Counted from the first letter of the stretch, positions 36,892 to 47,224 are shown. The stretch: 64,000 nucleotides of DNA from Dokdonella_A soli (GCF_039523175.1 NZ_BAAAEU010000006.1:536964-600963), one strand, 5' to 3'. Program-made: numbers and translations. Notes: generated from the sequence alone by a model not told the origin.

Positions 36892-37667
36892 ATGCGTTGG
36901 CCGCGATCGAGCAGCCAGAGCTTGATGAACTTCTGGCGCACGTAGTTCGCCTCGACATAGGCGTAGACGAGGCCACGCCAGCCATCGCGGAAGCCGGCGC
37001 GCAGCACGTAGCCGCGCAGGAAACGCCAGAATGGATTGAATACGATGTTCGCGATATGTGCGCGGCGGCCCTGCGCGTGCATATGCCCGGCCATCAGCCG
37101 CGCGTAGCGCTCGAGGCGCGCGAGCTGGTCGGCGAGCGAGCGGTACGCATCGTGTTCGAGATCGCCGGCGAGCGTCGCGACCGGTCCGTCGACGCTCGCA
37201 TGCTCATGGATTTCGCGCGCGCCGCGCCAACCGCCGAGGCGGCGGTCGAACAGGCGCATGACGCGATCCGGATACGCGTTGCCGTGGCGCAGCCATGCGC
37301 CGAAATAGCCGGTCAGGCGTGCGAAGCGGTAGCCGGCCGCGCCGGCGAAGCCGGCATCGCGCGCGTGCTCGATCGACGCGCGCAGCGCCGCAGTCACGCG
37401 TTCGTCGGCATCGAGGCAGAGCACCCAGTCGTGGTGCGCCGCGTTCACCGCGAAATCCTTCTGCGCGCGATAGCCGTCGAATGCGCGTTCGAGGACGCGC
37501 GCACCTTTCGCCGCGGCCATCTCGCGCGTGCCGTCGGTCGAACCCGAGTCGACCACGACGATCTCGTCGCAGAATGCGAGCGAATCAAGGCAGGCCGCGA
37601 TGCGGTCGGCCTCGTTCAAGGTGATGATGCAGGCCGACAGGGCCGTGCGGTCGGGTGGTGCGGACAT
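36888..37667 (-). CDS. WaaE/KdtX-like family 2 glycosyltransferase
   Basis: The 259-residue protein matches the lipopolysaccharide core beta-1,4-glucosyltransferase (WaaE/KdtX) group: ACIITLNEADRIAACLDSLAFCDEIVVVDSGSTDGT, WVLCLDADERVT, and NPFWRFLRGYVLRAGFRDGW near the C-terminus. It leads the three-gene operon. The acceptor sugar cannot be read from sequence. Confidence 0.87.
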   Translation of the reverse strand: MSAPPDRTALSACIITLNEADRIAACLDSLAFCDEIVVVDSGSTDGTREMAAAKGARVLERAFDGYRAQKDFAVNAAHHDWVLCLDADERVTAALRASIEHARDAGFAGAAGYRFARLTGYFGAWLRHGNAYPDRVMRLFDRRLGGWRGAREIHEHASVDGPVATLAGDLEHDAYRSLADQLARLERYARLMAGHMHAQGRRAHIANIVFNPFWRFLRGYVLRAGFRDGWRGLVYAYVEANYVRQKFIKLWLLDRGQRI

Positions 37668-37802
37668 GGAAGATCGGATGGCGCGCGGGCGCGTAGCGTA
37701 GCCGAGCGGGCGGCTGCAGACACTTCATGTGTTGGCGGTATGCCGCGGCGCGCGTGCTGCGCTATCCTCGCTGTCTCCTTTTCGCAACGAGCAGGTTCGG
37801 GA

Positions 37803-39200
37803 ATGGCGGCTGGTGCGCGCGTGCTCGTGGTCGACGACGAGCCGGACATCCGGCAGACGGTCAAGGACATCCTCGAGGATGAGGGCTATGTCGTCGACCT
37901 CGCCGAATCGGCCGCGGCCGCGCGCGAGGCGCGGCGGCGCCAGCGCCCCGATGTCGTGCTGCTCGACATCTGGATGCCGGATCTCGATGGCATCAGTCTG
38001 CTGCGCGAATGGAGCGAGCGTGGCGGACTGCCATGTCCGGTCATCATGATCAGCGGTCACGGCACGGTCGAGACCGCGGTCGAGGCGACCCGCCTCGGCG
38101 CCTGGGACTTCATCGAAAAACCCATCTCGCTGGCCAAGCTGCTGCTGGTCGTCGGTCATGCACTCGAAGCCGGTCGGCTCAAGCGCGAAAACGAAGGCCT
38201 GCGCCGCCAGTTGCCGGCGCCCACGGAACTGGTCGGCTCGGGCAAGGCATTGCAGGCGCTGCGCGCGCAGGTCGAGAAGATCGCCGGGCACGACACCGGT
38301 GTGCTCGTGCAGGGCGAACCCGGCACCGGCAAGGAGACGCTCGCGCGCGCGCTGCACGAACGCAGCGCACGGCGTGCGGGGCCGTTCGTGACCGTCGCCG
38401 CCGGTGCGATCGCGCGCGAGCACGCCGCACTCGCGCTGTTCGGCGCCGAGGATGCGAACGGCGTGCAGCACGGTCTGGTCGAGCAGGCGAATGGCGGTAC
38501 CCTGTTCCTCGACGAAGTCGCCGACCTCGATCCGGAACTGCAACTGCGCCTGTCCAGCGTGATCGAGCGCCGCGCGCTGATCCGCTGCGGTGGCCACGAG
38601 GCGGCCGTGATCGATGCGCGCGTGATTGCGGCGACCGCGCATGACCTCGAGGCGCTGGTTGCGGCCGGACGTTTCCGCGAGGAGCTCTACTACCAGCTCA
38701 AGGTCGTGCCGCTGACGATGCCGCCGCTGCGTGAGCGTGGCGACGACATTCCCGAACTGCTGCGTTACTACGCGGACTATTTCGCGAATCGCGACACCCT
38801 GCCGTACCGCAATTTCCCGGTCGCGGTGCAGAACCGGCTGCGCCACTACGCCTGGCCCGGCAACCTGCGTGAGCTGCGCAATCTGGTGCAGCGCCTGCTG
38901 GTGCTTGGCAGCGCCAGCGATGTCGGCCTCGACGAGGTCGAACTCGCGCTGGGCAGTGCTTCGCCCACGTCGACCGCAGCATCGATGTCGGCCGCAGGCA
39001 CGCCGCGCGTGGATTTCACGCTGCCGCTGCGCGAGGCGCGCGAACAGTTCGAGCGCGCCTACCTGCTGCACCAGCTCAACGAGGCCGGCGGCAGTGTCGG
39101 CAAGCTGGCCAAGGCGGTCGGCATGGAGCGCACGCATCTGTATCGCAAGCTCAAGGACCTCGACATCGATCCCCGCCAGGGCGGGGACGGCGCACGTTGA
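37803..39200 (+). CDS. ntrX: NtrX-like response regulator lacking the GAFTGA loop
   Basis: The 465-residue protein has a receiver domain (VLVVDDEPDIRQTVKDIL, phospho-acceptor Asp in VVLLDIWMPDLDG near residue 54, Lys in FIEKPISLAKLL). An AAA+ domain follows with Walker A GEPGTGKETLARALHE, Walker B GTLFLDEVADL and RFREELYYQLKVVPLTMPPLRER. A Fis-type HTH lies at the C-terminus (GSVGKLAKAVGMERTHLYRK). The usual GAFTGA sigma-54 contact loop is missing: the text runs ALALFGAEDANGVQHGLVEQ. It may therefore act without sigma-54 remodelling. ATG 37803 gives the standard N-terminus. Confidence 0.88.
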   Translation: MAAGARVLVVDDEPDIRQTVKDILEDEGYVVDLAESAAAAREARRRQRPDVVLLDIWMPDLDGISLLREWSERGGLPCPVIMISGHGTVETAVEATRLGAWDFIEKPISLAKLLLVVGHALEAGRLKRENEGLRRQLPAPTELVGSGKALQALRAQVEKIAGHDTGVLVQGEPGTGKETLARALHERSARRAGPFVTVAAGAIAREHAALALFGAEDANGVQHGLVEQANGGTLFLDEVADLDPELQLRLSSVIERRALIRCGGHEAAVIDARVIAATAHDLEALVAAGRFREELYYQLKVVPLTMPPLRERGDDIPELLRYYADYFANRDTLPYRNFPVAVQNRLRHYAWPGNLRELRNLVQRLLVLGSASDVGLDEVELALGSASPTSTAASMSAAGTPRVDFTLPLREAREQFERAYLLHQLNEAGGSVGKLAKAVGMERTHLYRKLKDLDIDPRQGGDGAR

Positions 39201-39251
39201 GCGGGCGACGCGGCGCGCATCATCCACGGCAACAGGAACGGGAGGGAACCG

Positions 39252-40208
39252 ATGCATCGTCTTGCATGGATCGCCATCACCCTGGCGGCTTTCGCGATCG
39301 GGTCCAGCACGGCGACGGCTGCCGCAGCGCTGAAGATCGAGCAACGCAAGCTCACCGACCACGGCGCCGCGCTCGAGATCACGGCGATGTATCCGCACAC
39401 CGGTGTCGCCAGCATCGACGACGAGATCGAGACCTGGGTCCGCAAGGAAGTCGCAGACTTCCGCAAGCAGGCGGCGCGCGATGCGGATGACCACAGCGCC
39501 TACACGCTCCATCTCGCGTACGAGGTCGCGCGCAACGACGCGCGGCTGCTCGCGTTCGAGTTCACCGAATCGACCTACACCGGCGGCGCGCACGGCGGCG
39601 TCGCGATGCGCAGCTGCAACTACCTGATGCCGGACGGGCACCGCGTCGACCTGCCGGAGCTCCTCGATGGTGGCAAAGCGCTCGCGCGGCTCAGCGCGCT
39701 CGCGATCGCCGACCTGCAGCGACAGAGCAGCGCGCAGGACGACCTGCTGGATGACGAAACGATCAAGCTCGGCGCAGGCCCGGACTGGGACAACTTCGCG
39801 GTGTTCGTGCTGCTCAAGGACGCGCTGAGGATCGTGTTTCCGCCGTATCAGGTCGGGTCGTGGGCCGCGGGTCCCCAAGAGGTCGACATCCCACTGGCGC
39901 AGCTGCGCACGTCGATGCGCGCGGACTGGCGCGCCCCGGCGGCTTCGTTCGCCTGCGCGAAGGCGGCGAGCGTCATCGAACACGCGATCTGCGCTGATGT
40001 CGCGCTGGCGCGGCTGGACCGCGAAGTTGCGCAGGCCTATGCGCGGCAGACGGCAACGCCGGGACCCCGCGCCGCCATGCAGGCGCGCCAGCGTGCCTGG
40101 CTGGGCGAGCGCGACGCGGCCTGCAAAGACAAGCCTGCAGCCGCGCTCGGTGCCTGCCTCACCGGGCTGTACCGGACCCGCCTGGCCGAACTGGCGCCGA
40201 CGCCGTGA
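39252..40208 (+). CDS. Exported DUF3298/LprI-like protein
   Basis: The 318-residue protein begins with a signal peptide (MHRLAWIAITLAAFAIGSST). The middle matches DUF4163/DUF3298 (RsiV-like): YEVARNDARLLAFEFTESTY, TGGAHGGVAMRSCNYL and RIVFPPYQVGSWAAGPQEVDIP. The C-terminal 90 residues resemble LprI, a lysozyme inhibitor family: FACAKAASVIEHAICAD, LARLDREVAQAYARQ, QRAWLGERDAACK and LGACLTGLYRTRLAEL, with four Cys likely paired. A periplasmic role against lysozyme is possible. A terminator follows. Confidence 0.8.
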   Translation: MHRLAWIAITLAAFAIGSSTATAAAALKIEQRKLTDHGAALEITAMYPHTGVASIDDEIETWVRKEVADFRKQAARDADDHSAYTLHLAYEVARNDARLLAFEFTESTYTGGAHGGVAMRSCNYLMPDGHRVDLPELLDGGKALARLSALAIADLQRQSSAQDDLLDDETIKLGAGPDWDNFAVFVLLKDALRIVFPPYQVGSWAAGPQEVDIPLAQLRTSMRADWRAPAASFACAKAASVIEHAICADVALARLDREVAQAYARQTATPGPRAAMQARQRAWLGERDAACKDKPAAALGACLTGLYRTRLAELAPTP

Positions 40209-40310
40209 TTCGGCCACACGCGATGCATCCGTTCAGCTGCCGTTTGCTGCAGTGCGGAACTTCGCTGTCATCGGCGGGTCATATCCGTCAGTTTCATTCA
40301 CACTCCCTGG

Positions 40311-40343
40311 GCGCCGCCGTCGCAACGCGCGGCGCTTTTTTTT
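40311..40343 (+). terminator. Rho-independent terminator after the DUF3298 gene
   Basis: A 7-bp GCGCCGC/GCGGCGC stem (40311-40317 with 40329-40335) is followed by eight T residues. It lies 103 bp after the stop of the preceding gene and 41 bp before the dehydrogenase start. Confidence 0.85.
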
Positions 40344-40383
40344 GCCCGCGGTGGAGCGCACCGCTTGATTGGAGGAATCGGCA

Positions 40384-41166
40384 ATGCGACTTGATGGCAA
40401 GGTGGCGATCGTCACCGGGGCGGCCAGCGGCATCGGCAGGCGCATCGCCGAGGTCTACGCGCAGAACGGCGCGGCGGTCGCGATCGCGGACCTCAATCTC
40501 GCCGGCGCGCAGGCGACCGCAGCGGAACTCGTCGCGCAGGGCGCGAAGGCGATCGGCATCGCGATGGACGTGACCGACGAGCAGGCGGTCGAAGCCGGCG
40601 TCGATAACGTCGTGAAGCAGCTCGGCGCGGTCGATATCCTGGTCTCCAACGCCGGCATCCAGATCGTGAATCCGCTCGACAAGTTCGCCTACGCGGACTG
40701 GAAGAAGCTGATGGCGATCCACGTCGACGGCGCGTTCCTGACCACGCGCGCCTGCCTGCGCCACATGTACGCACGCGGCAAGGGCGGCGCGATCATCTAC
40801 ATGGGCTCGGTGCATTCGAAGGAAGCTTCGAAGCTGAAGGCGCCCTATGTCGCCGCGAAACACGCGCTGATCGGCCTCGCCAAGGTCGTCGCCAAGGAAG
40901 GGGCCGAACACGGTGTTCGCGCGAACGTGATCTGCCCGGGTTTCGTGCGCACGCCGCTGGTCGAGAAGCAGATTCCGGAGCAGGCGAAGGAATTCGGCAT
41001 CTCCGAGGACGATGTCGTGAAGAAGATCATGCTCAAGGACACGGTCGACGGCGAGTTCACCACGGTTGACGACGTCGCTGCCTGCGCTTTGTTCTTCGCG
41101 GGTTTCGAGACCAACGCACTGACCGGCCAGAGCCTCGTGGTCAGCCATGGCTGGTACATGCAGTGA
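40384..41166 (+). CDS. 3-hydroxybutyrate dehydrogenase (SDR family)
   Basis: The 260-residue short-chain dehydrogenase has the cofactor motif VTGAASGIGRRIAE, SNAGIQ, the active-site Ser/Tyr/Lys (GSVHSKEASKLKAPYVAAKHAL) and CPGFVRTPLVEKQIPEQAKE, which with the C-terminal VSHGWYMQ is characteristic of D-3-hydroxybutyrate dehydrogenase (BdhA/HbdH). It interconverts 3-hydroxybutyrate and acetoacetate. GGAGGAA precedes the ATG by 9 nt. It overlaps the patatin gene by 4 nt, a common pair in polyhydroxybutyrate-related loci. Confidence 0.88.
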   Translation: MRLDGKVAIVTGAASGIGRRIAEVYAQNGAAVAIADLNLAGAQATAAELVAQGAKAIGIAMDVTDEQAVEAGVDNVVKQLGAVDILVSNAGIQIVNPLDKFAYADWKKLMAIHVDGAFLTTRACLRHMYARGKGGAIIYMGSVHSKEASKLKAPYVAAKHALIGLAKVVAKEGAEHGVRANVICPGFVRTPLVEKQIPEQAKEFGISEDDVVKKIMLKDTVDGEFTTVDDVAACALFFAGFETNALTGQSLVVSHGWYMQ

Positions 41167-42428
41167 ACCGGCCGCGCGCACGCGGCGCTGCGCCGCGCAA
41201 GGTCGCGCGCGAACGCGCCGCCCGTGCACCGGTGCCGGTTCGCGCGAAAACGAAGACAAAGGCAGTGCCGACTCCGCCCGAATCGGCGCGCGGCTACGAG
41301 ACCGTCGCGCTGGTGCTGCAGGGCGGCGGCGCGCTCGGTTCGTACCAGTGCGGCGTCTACGAGGCGCTGCACGAGGGCGGCATCCGCCCGAACTGGTTCG
41401 CCGGCACCTCGATCGGCGCGATCAACGCGGCGATCCTCGCCGGCAATGCGCCCGAGCGGCGCGTCGAGCGCCTGCGCGAATTCTGGAACACCGTCTGCGA
41501 GCCGGCCGGCGCGTTTGCCTGGCCGTTCAACACGATGGCCACGATGGCCGACTGGCTGCCGCCGAATGGCCCGCTGAACGCGTGGATGAACGCGCTGAGC
41601 GCATTCGGCGCGATCGCGCAGGGCCAGCGCGGCTTCTTCACGCCGCGTCCGGCCACGCCGTTCGCGTTCGCGGACGGCAGCGCCGCGGCGACCAGTTTCT
41701 ACGACACGGCGCCGCTGAAGGCGACGCTGGAACGCCTCGTCGATTTCGACCGCATCAATGGCGACGGCGTGCGCCTGTCGGTGGGTGCGACGAATGTCGG
41801 CAGCGGCAACTTCCGCTATTTCGATTCGGCGATCGAACGGATCCGGCCCGAGCACATCCTTGCCTCGGGCGCACTGCCGCCCACGTTTCCGGCGATCGCG
41901 ATCGATGGCGAGCATTACTGGGACGGCGGCATCGTCTCGAACACGCCGCTCGAGTACCTGCTCGAATCGGTGCCGCGACGCGACACGCTGGTGCTGCAGG
42001 TCGATCTGTGGAGCGCGTGCGGCGCGCTGCCAAAGACGATGCTCGACGTGCTCGAGCGCCAGAAGGACATCCAGTATTCGAGCCGCACGCGCCTCGGCAC
42101 CGACGTGGTTGCGGCGCGCCAGCGCCTGCGCAATGCGCTCGGCGTGCTGCTCGACAAGGTGCCAGGCAAGAGCCTGCCCCCCGAATTGCTCGCCGAGCTC
42201 AAGCCCTGGCTGTGCGACCGCGTGTTCAACATCATCCACCTGATCTACCGCGCGAAGTCCTACGAGGAGCAGTACAAGGACTATGCGTTCGGCGCGGCGA
42301 CGATGCGCACGCACTGGCAGAGCGGGCTCGAGGACATGCGCCGCAGCCTCGGTCACCCCGAATTCTTCGTGGCTCCGGCGCGCGGCCTCGGCGTTGTCAC
42401 CCACGACATCCATCGCCGCCCATCCTGA
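41163..42428 (+). CDS. Patatin-like phospholipase with C-terminal DUF3734
   Basis: The 421-residue protein starts at GTG 41163, overlapping the dehydrogenase stop. The patatin core shows ALVLQGGGALGSYQCGVYEAL (oxyanion loop), the GTSIGAINAAILAG nucleophile Ser, and the catalytic Asp in HYWDGGIVSNTPLEYLLE. The C-terminal part (LIYRAKSYEEQYKDYAFGAATMRTHW) is DUF3734. It hydrolyses lipid or polyester bonds; coupling with the hydroxybutyrate dehydrogenase suggests a role in stored polyester metabolism. Confidence 0.88.
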   Translation: MNRPRARGAAPRKVARERAARAPVPVRAKTKTKAVPTPPESARGYETVALVLQGGGALGSYQCGVYEALHEGGIRPNWFAGTSIGAINAAILAGNAPERRVERLREFWNTVCEPAGAFAWPFNTMATMADWLPPNGPLNAWMNALSAFGAIAQGQRGFFTPRPATPFAFADGSAAATSFYDTAPLKATLERLVDFDRINGDGVRLSVGATNVGSGNFRYFDSAIERIRPEHILASGALPPTFPAIAIDGEHYWDGGIVSNTPLEYLLESVPRRDTLVLQVDLWSACGALPKTMLDVLERQKDIQYSSRTRLGTDVVAARQRLRNALGVLLDKVPGKSLPPELLAELKPWLCDRVFNIIHLIYRAKSYEEQYKDYAFGAATMRTHWQSGLEDMRRSLGHPEFFVAPARGLGVVTHDIHRRPS

Positions 42429-42481
42429 GCACGGATGAAAAACCTGCTGCACGGATCGCGCCGGCGCGCGATCATGGCGAC

Positions 42482-42811
42482 ATGGAACGGGACATCATTG
42501 CCAGCCTGCGCGCGCAGATCGGCGGCCCGCGCGACGGCGCGCTGCTGCGCTTCTCGCTGGGCAACGCCTTGCTCGGCCACGGCGATGCGATCGGCGCGGT
42601 GATCGCATTGCGCGAGGCGGTCGCGTTCGACGAGCACTATTCGGCGGCGTGGAAGCTGCTCGGCCGCGCGCTCGAAGCGAGCGGCGACCCGGCCGGTGCG
42701 ATCGCCGCGTTCGAGCATGGCATCGGGATTGCGCATGCGCGCGGCGACCAGCAGGCCGAGAAGGAGATGACGGTGTTCCTGCGCCGCCTGCGCAAGCCGC
42801 CGGCGCGTTGA
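42482..42811 (+). CDS. Small TPR-repeat protein
   Basis: This 109-residue protein contains two or three TPR-like helix pairs: LRFSLGNALLGHGDAIGAVIALREAV, AAWKLLGRALEASGDPAGAIAAFEHGI and a third, AHARGDQQAEKEMTVFLRRL. It is probably a protein-protein adaptor. The start ATG 42482 is 54 bp after the patatin gene stop. Confidence 0.75.
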   Translation: MERDIIASLRAQIGGPRDGALLRFSLGNALLGHGDAIGAVIALREAVAFDEHYSAAWKLLGRALEASGDPAGAIAAFEHGIGIAHARGDQQAEKEMTVFLRRLRKPPAR

Positions 42812-42823
42812 CCGCACGCGTCG

Positions 42824-43417
42824 ATGCGTCGCCTCGCGATCGTCCTGTGCGCACTGGCCCTGCTCGGCGCCGCACACTGGTACCGGCAGCGCCCGATCGG
42901 GCACGTTGCCGGCGTGCTGGTCGCGGGCGAGCCACTGCAGACCGAGCCGTCCAGCCGCGCGACGATCCGGCACGGCGATTTCGACCTGTTGCCGCTGGCC
43001 GACTTCGACGTCGAGGCGCGCGTGCTGTCGCGGCATGACTATTCATTCGGAACCGAGAGCGTGCTGTCGCCCACCGATTTCGCGCTCGGCTGGGGACGCA
43101 TGTCCGATACGGCGGTGATCGAGCGCCTCGACGTCGAGCAATCCGCGCGCTGGTACACCTACCACTGGAACGGCGCGCCGCCGATTCCACTGGACGAGAT
43201 CGTGCGTTCCAGCGCGAACATGCATCTGATTCCGGGCGACGCCGCGGTCGCGCGCGGCATCGCGCACGTGCGCGTCGGCGAGATCGTCGAGCTGCGCGGC
43301 CGGCTGGTCGAAGCACGGCGCAGCGATGGCTGGCACTGGGTCAGCTCGCTGCGCCGTGACGACACCGGCGCCGGCGCCTGCGAGCTGGTGCTGGTCGAAT
43401 CGGTCGAGCGGCGCTAG
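42824..43417 (+). CDS. Conserved exported protein of unknown function
   Basis: The 197-residue protein begins MRRLAIVLCALALLGAAHWY, a signal peptide or anchor. The mature part has FDLLPLADFDVEARVLSRHDY, LALGWG-like GWGRMSD, and a distinctive SSANMHLIPGDAAVARGIAHVRVGEIVELRG, known from conserved hypothetical proteins of Xanthomonadales and other Proteobacteria. No catalytic motif is recognised. The stop is 4 nt inside the oppositely oriented acyltransferase gene. Confidence 0.65.
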   Translation: MRRLAIVLCALALLGAAHWYRQRPIGHVAGVLVAGEPLQTEPSSRATIRHGDFDLLPLADFDVEARVLSRHDYSFGTESVLSPTDFALGWGRMSDTAVIERLDVEQSARWYTYHWNGAPPIPLDEIVRSSANMHLIPGDAAVARGIAHVRVGEIVELRGRLVEARRSDGWHWVSSLRRDDTGAGACELVLVESVERR

Positions 43418-44310
43418 GGCGCGGTGGGCAGCGACAGCTCGGCCGGAAAGCGCTTGTACGTCCACTGGTACTGCGCGAACGCGAGCCGCACGCAGTCCTC
43501 GACGCCACGGTTCAGCGCGGCGCAGGCGACTTCGAGATCGGCATCCGCGACGCCGGCCGGCGCCGGCAGGAAATGCAGGCGGTAGCCGGCGCCACGCGGC
43601 AGGCGTTCGACGAAACTGAAAAGCACGCTCGCGCCGGTGCGTTCGGCGAGTCGCGGCAGCAGCACCATCGTCTGTGCGGGAACGCCGAAGAATGGCGCGG
43701 GCACGCCCTCGCCATGGCGCGGGCGCTGGTCGGGCAGGATGCCGACCACGCCGCCGGCGCCGAGGCGGCGGTACAGCGTGCGCACGCCGGCGCCTTCCGC
43801 GCGCACCTGTTCGACCGGCAGCGCGCCGCGCGCCTTGCGCAGCAGCGGTTCCATGGCCGCAAGACGCGGCGCGCGATACAGGATCGCCAGCGGCGTATGC
43901 GCGGCCAGCCAGTAGTTCAGCAGTTCCCAGCAACCGAGGTGCGGAGCAGCGACGATCAGCCCGCGGCCCGCCGCGAGCGCCGCGTCGAACAGCGCCTGGC
44001 CGCGCACCTCGCGCACCAGCGCGAGCGCGGTGTCCGGACGGTTGCCCCAGATCTTCGCGGTCTCGGCCAGTGCCTTGCCGGTCTCCACCAGCGCTTCGCG
44101 ACCGAGGCGTTGTCGGCTTTCGGCGCTCTTTTGCGTCAATACGAGAGAGAGATTGCGTTCGGCGATCCGGCGTGCGGTTCCGCCGATCCACCAGGACACG
44201 CCACCGAGCGCGGCGCCCAGCGCATGCAGCACGGAGAGAGGCAGGCGACCGGCAATCCACAGGCTGCCGTAAAGCAGCCGGGCCGGCCAGGACATCGAGG
44301 GGGCATTCAT
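43414..44310 (-). CDS. LpxL/HtrB-family lipid A acyltransferase
   Basis: The 298-residue protein is an inner-membrane late acyltransferase. It has an N-terminal hydrophobic segment, ARRIAERNLSLVL, the catalytic HxxxxE motif APHLGCWELLNYW, and the substrate-binding GVVGILPDQRPRHGEGVPAPFFG. The C-terminus ends YQWTYKRFP as in the family. It adds a secondary acyl chain to lipid A; which one (LpxL or LpxM type) is not resolvable here. Confidence 0.9.
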   Translation of the reverse strand: MNAPSMSWPARLLYGSLWIAGRLPLSVLHALGAALGGVSWWIGGTARRIAERNLSLVLTQKSAESRQRLGREALVETGKALAETAKIWGNRPDTALALVREVRGQALFDAALAAGRGLIVAAPHLGCWELLNYWLAAHTPLAILYRAPRLAAMEPLLRKARGALPVEQVRAEGAGVRTLYRRLGAGGVVGILPDQRPRHGEGVPAPFFGVPAQTMVLLPRLAERTGASVLFSFVERLPRGAGYRLHFLPAPAGVADADLEVACAALNRGVEDCVRLAFAQYQWTYKRFPAELSLPTAP

Positions 44311-44411
44311 GGCGGCGGCGATTGTAGACGGTGCCGATGGAGTGGTTGCGGGCGCATTGACCGCCTCGCATCGTCGCGGCGACGATGCGGGAACCGTTTC
44401 CGGAGTTCCGC

Positions 44412-44852
44412 ATGATCGCCCTGATCCAGCGTGTCAGTGAGGCGCGCGTCGATGTCGACATGGAGACCGTTGGTGCGATCGACGCCGGCCTGCTCGCGCT
44501 GGTCGCGGTACAGCCTGGCGACGGCGAGCCACAGGCGCAGCGCCTCCTCGAGCGCGTGCTCGGCTATCGCGTGTTCGCGGACGCAGAGGGACGCATGAAC
44601 CGCTCGCTGGCCGACTGCGGCGGCGGCCTGCTGCTGGTCTCCCAATTCACGCTGGCGGCAGACACGCGCTCGGGAATGCGCGCGGGCTTCTCGACCGCCG
44701 CCGCGCCGGAGGAAGCCGAACGCTGGTTCAACAGGCTGGTTGAACTCGCGCGCAAACGGCATCCGGGGGTGGAAACCGGGCGCTTCGGTGCCCATATGAG
44801 GGTGCATCTGATCAACGATGGGCCAGTGACGTTCTGGCTCGAGGCGCGTTGA
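44412..44852 (+). CDS. dtd: D-aminoacyl-tRNA deacylase
   Basis: Dtd removes D-amino acids (and Gly mischarged on tRNA-Ala) from tRNA. The 146-residue protein has MIALIQRVSEARVDVD, LLLVSQFTLAADTRSGMRAGF and the C-terminal Gly-cisPro region NDGPVTFWLE. ATG 44412 is preferred to 44385 because homologues begin MIALIQRV. The short gap upstream is shared with the divergent acyltransferase gene. Confidence 0.95.
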   Translation: MIALIQRVSEARVDVDMETVGAIDAGLLALVAVQPGDGEPQAQRLLERVLGYRVFADAEGRMNRSLADCGGGLLLVSQFTLAADTRSGMRAGFSTAAAPEEAERWFNRLVELARKRHPGVETGRFGAHMRVHLINDGPVTFWLEAR

Positions 44853-45034
44853 GGTGGTGCTGCAAAGCAGGGTGGGATACCAGCCGTCCCTGGGGCGTGG
44901 CGCCGGTCCGGCCATCCGTGGCCGGCCGCTCGCCGGCTCGCGATGCCTGAGGGCATCGCTCGAAATCCCGACTCGCCCTTGACGCGGCTCCTATACTTTT
45001 TTCCCTCGCAATACAGAACTTTTCCGGAACCGAC

Positions 45035-46882
<1,848 letters not shown>

Positions 46883-46902
46883 TCGAGATCGGTCCGATGC
46901 CC

Positions 46903-46931
46903 GAAAACGCCCGCCGCAAGCGGGCGTTTTC
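46903..46931 (+). terminator. Rho-independent terminator after rpoD
   Basis: GAAAACGCCCG (46903-46913) pairs with CGGGCGTTTTC (46921-46931) around a CCGCAAG loop, the classic A-tract/stem/T-tract layout, 21 bp after the rpoD stop. Confidence 0.93.
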
Positions 46932-46971
46932 GTTTCCGCACGCGGCGGTTAGACTCGCGTGTTCCTGATGC

Positions 46972-47047
46972 GGGCCTGTAGCACAGCGGTTAGTGCAGGG
47001 GACTCATAATCCCTTGGTCCTCGGTTCGAATCCGAGCGGGCCCACCA
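46972..47047 (+). tRNA. tRNA with CAU anticodon, probably tRNA-Ile2 (lysidine-dependent)
   Basis: The 76-nt gene folds as a standard cloverleaf: acceptor GGGCCTG with CGGGCCC, a D arm AGCACAGCGGTTAGTGCA, anticodon stem-loop GGGGACTCATAATCCC with CAT at 47005-47007, a T arm CCTCGGTTCGAATCCGAG, and an encoded CCA end. The D arm and the anticodon stem (GGxGACTCATAATCxC, then TTGGTC) are closer to tRNA-Ile2 (ileX) than to elongator Met, so it likely reads AUA after lysidine modification by TilS. The alternative tRNA-Met cannot be excluded. Island DNA starts right after it. Confidence 0.9.
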
Positions 47048-47068
47048 AATTTCAGTTGCCGATGCTCT

Positions 47069-47137
47069 TGTTGTGCGTGAAGGCATAAGTTGGCCATCTG
47101 GCCAGCTTATGGTTGTACGTGAAGGCATAAGTTGGCC
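47069..47137. repeat. Two 26-bp direct repeats starting TGTTG, candidate transposon end
   Basis: The units 47070-47095 and 47112-47137 are identical except for one base; each contains CGTGAAGGCATAAGTTGGCC. The first is preceded by T, so the block begins TGTTGT. Between them an imperfect palindrome (ATAAGTTGGCCA, TC, TGGCCAGCTTAT) is formed. The block starts 22 bp after the tRNA. Tn7-like elements begin with 5'-TGT and carry repeated TnsB sites of about 20 bp, and some insert just downstream of tRNA genes. No matching copy was found elsewhere in the window. Confidence 0.45.
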
Positions 47138-47224
47138 GCGGCAACCTGCATTGGTTCAGGCCAATATTGCTGACCGCACCTGCTTACGTATCGCGATAGC
47201 ATGCCCTCCAATGCTTCCTATTCG

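Noticed and set aside
44979..44997. TTGACG and TATACT as an rpoD promoter
   Set aside because: The two hexamers are only 7 bp apart; a sigma-70 promoter needs about 17. TATACT alone may be a -10 element.
47070..47137. CRISPR array
   Set aside because: Only two repeat units, one 16-bp spacer that itself completes a palindrome, and no cas genes; direct repeats of another kind.
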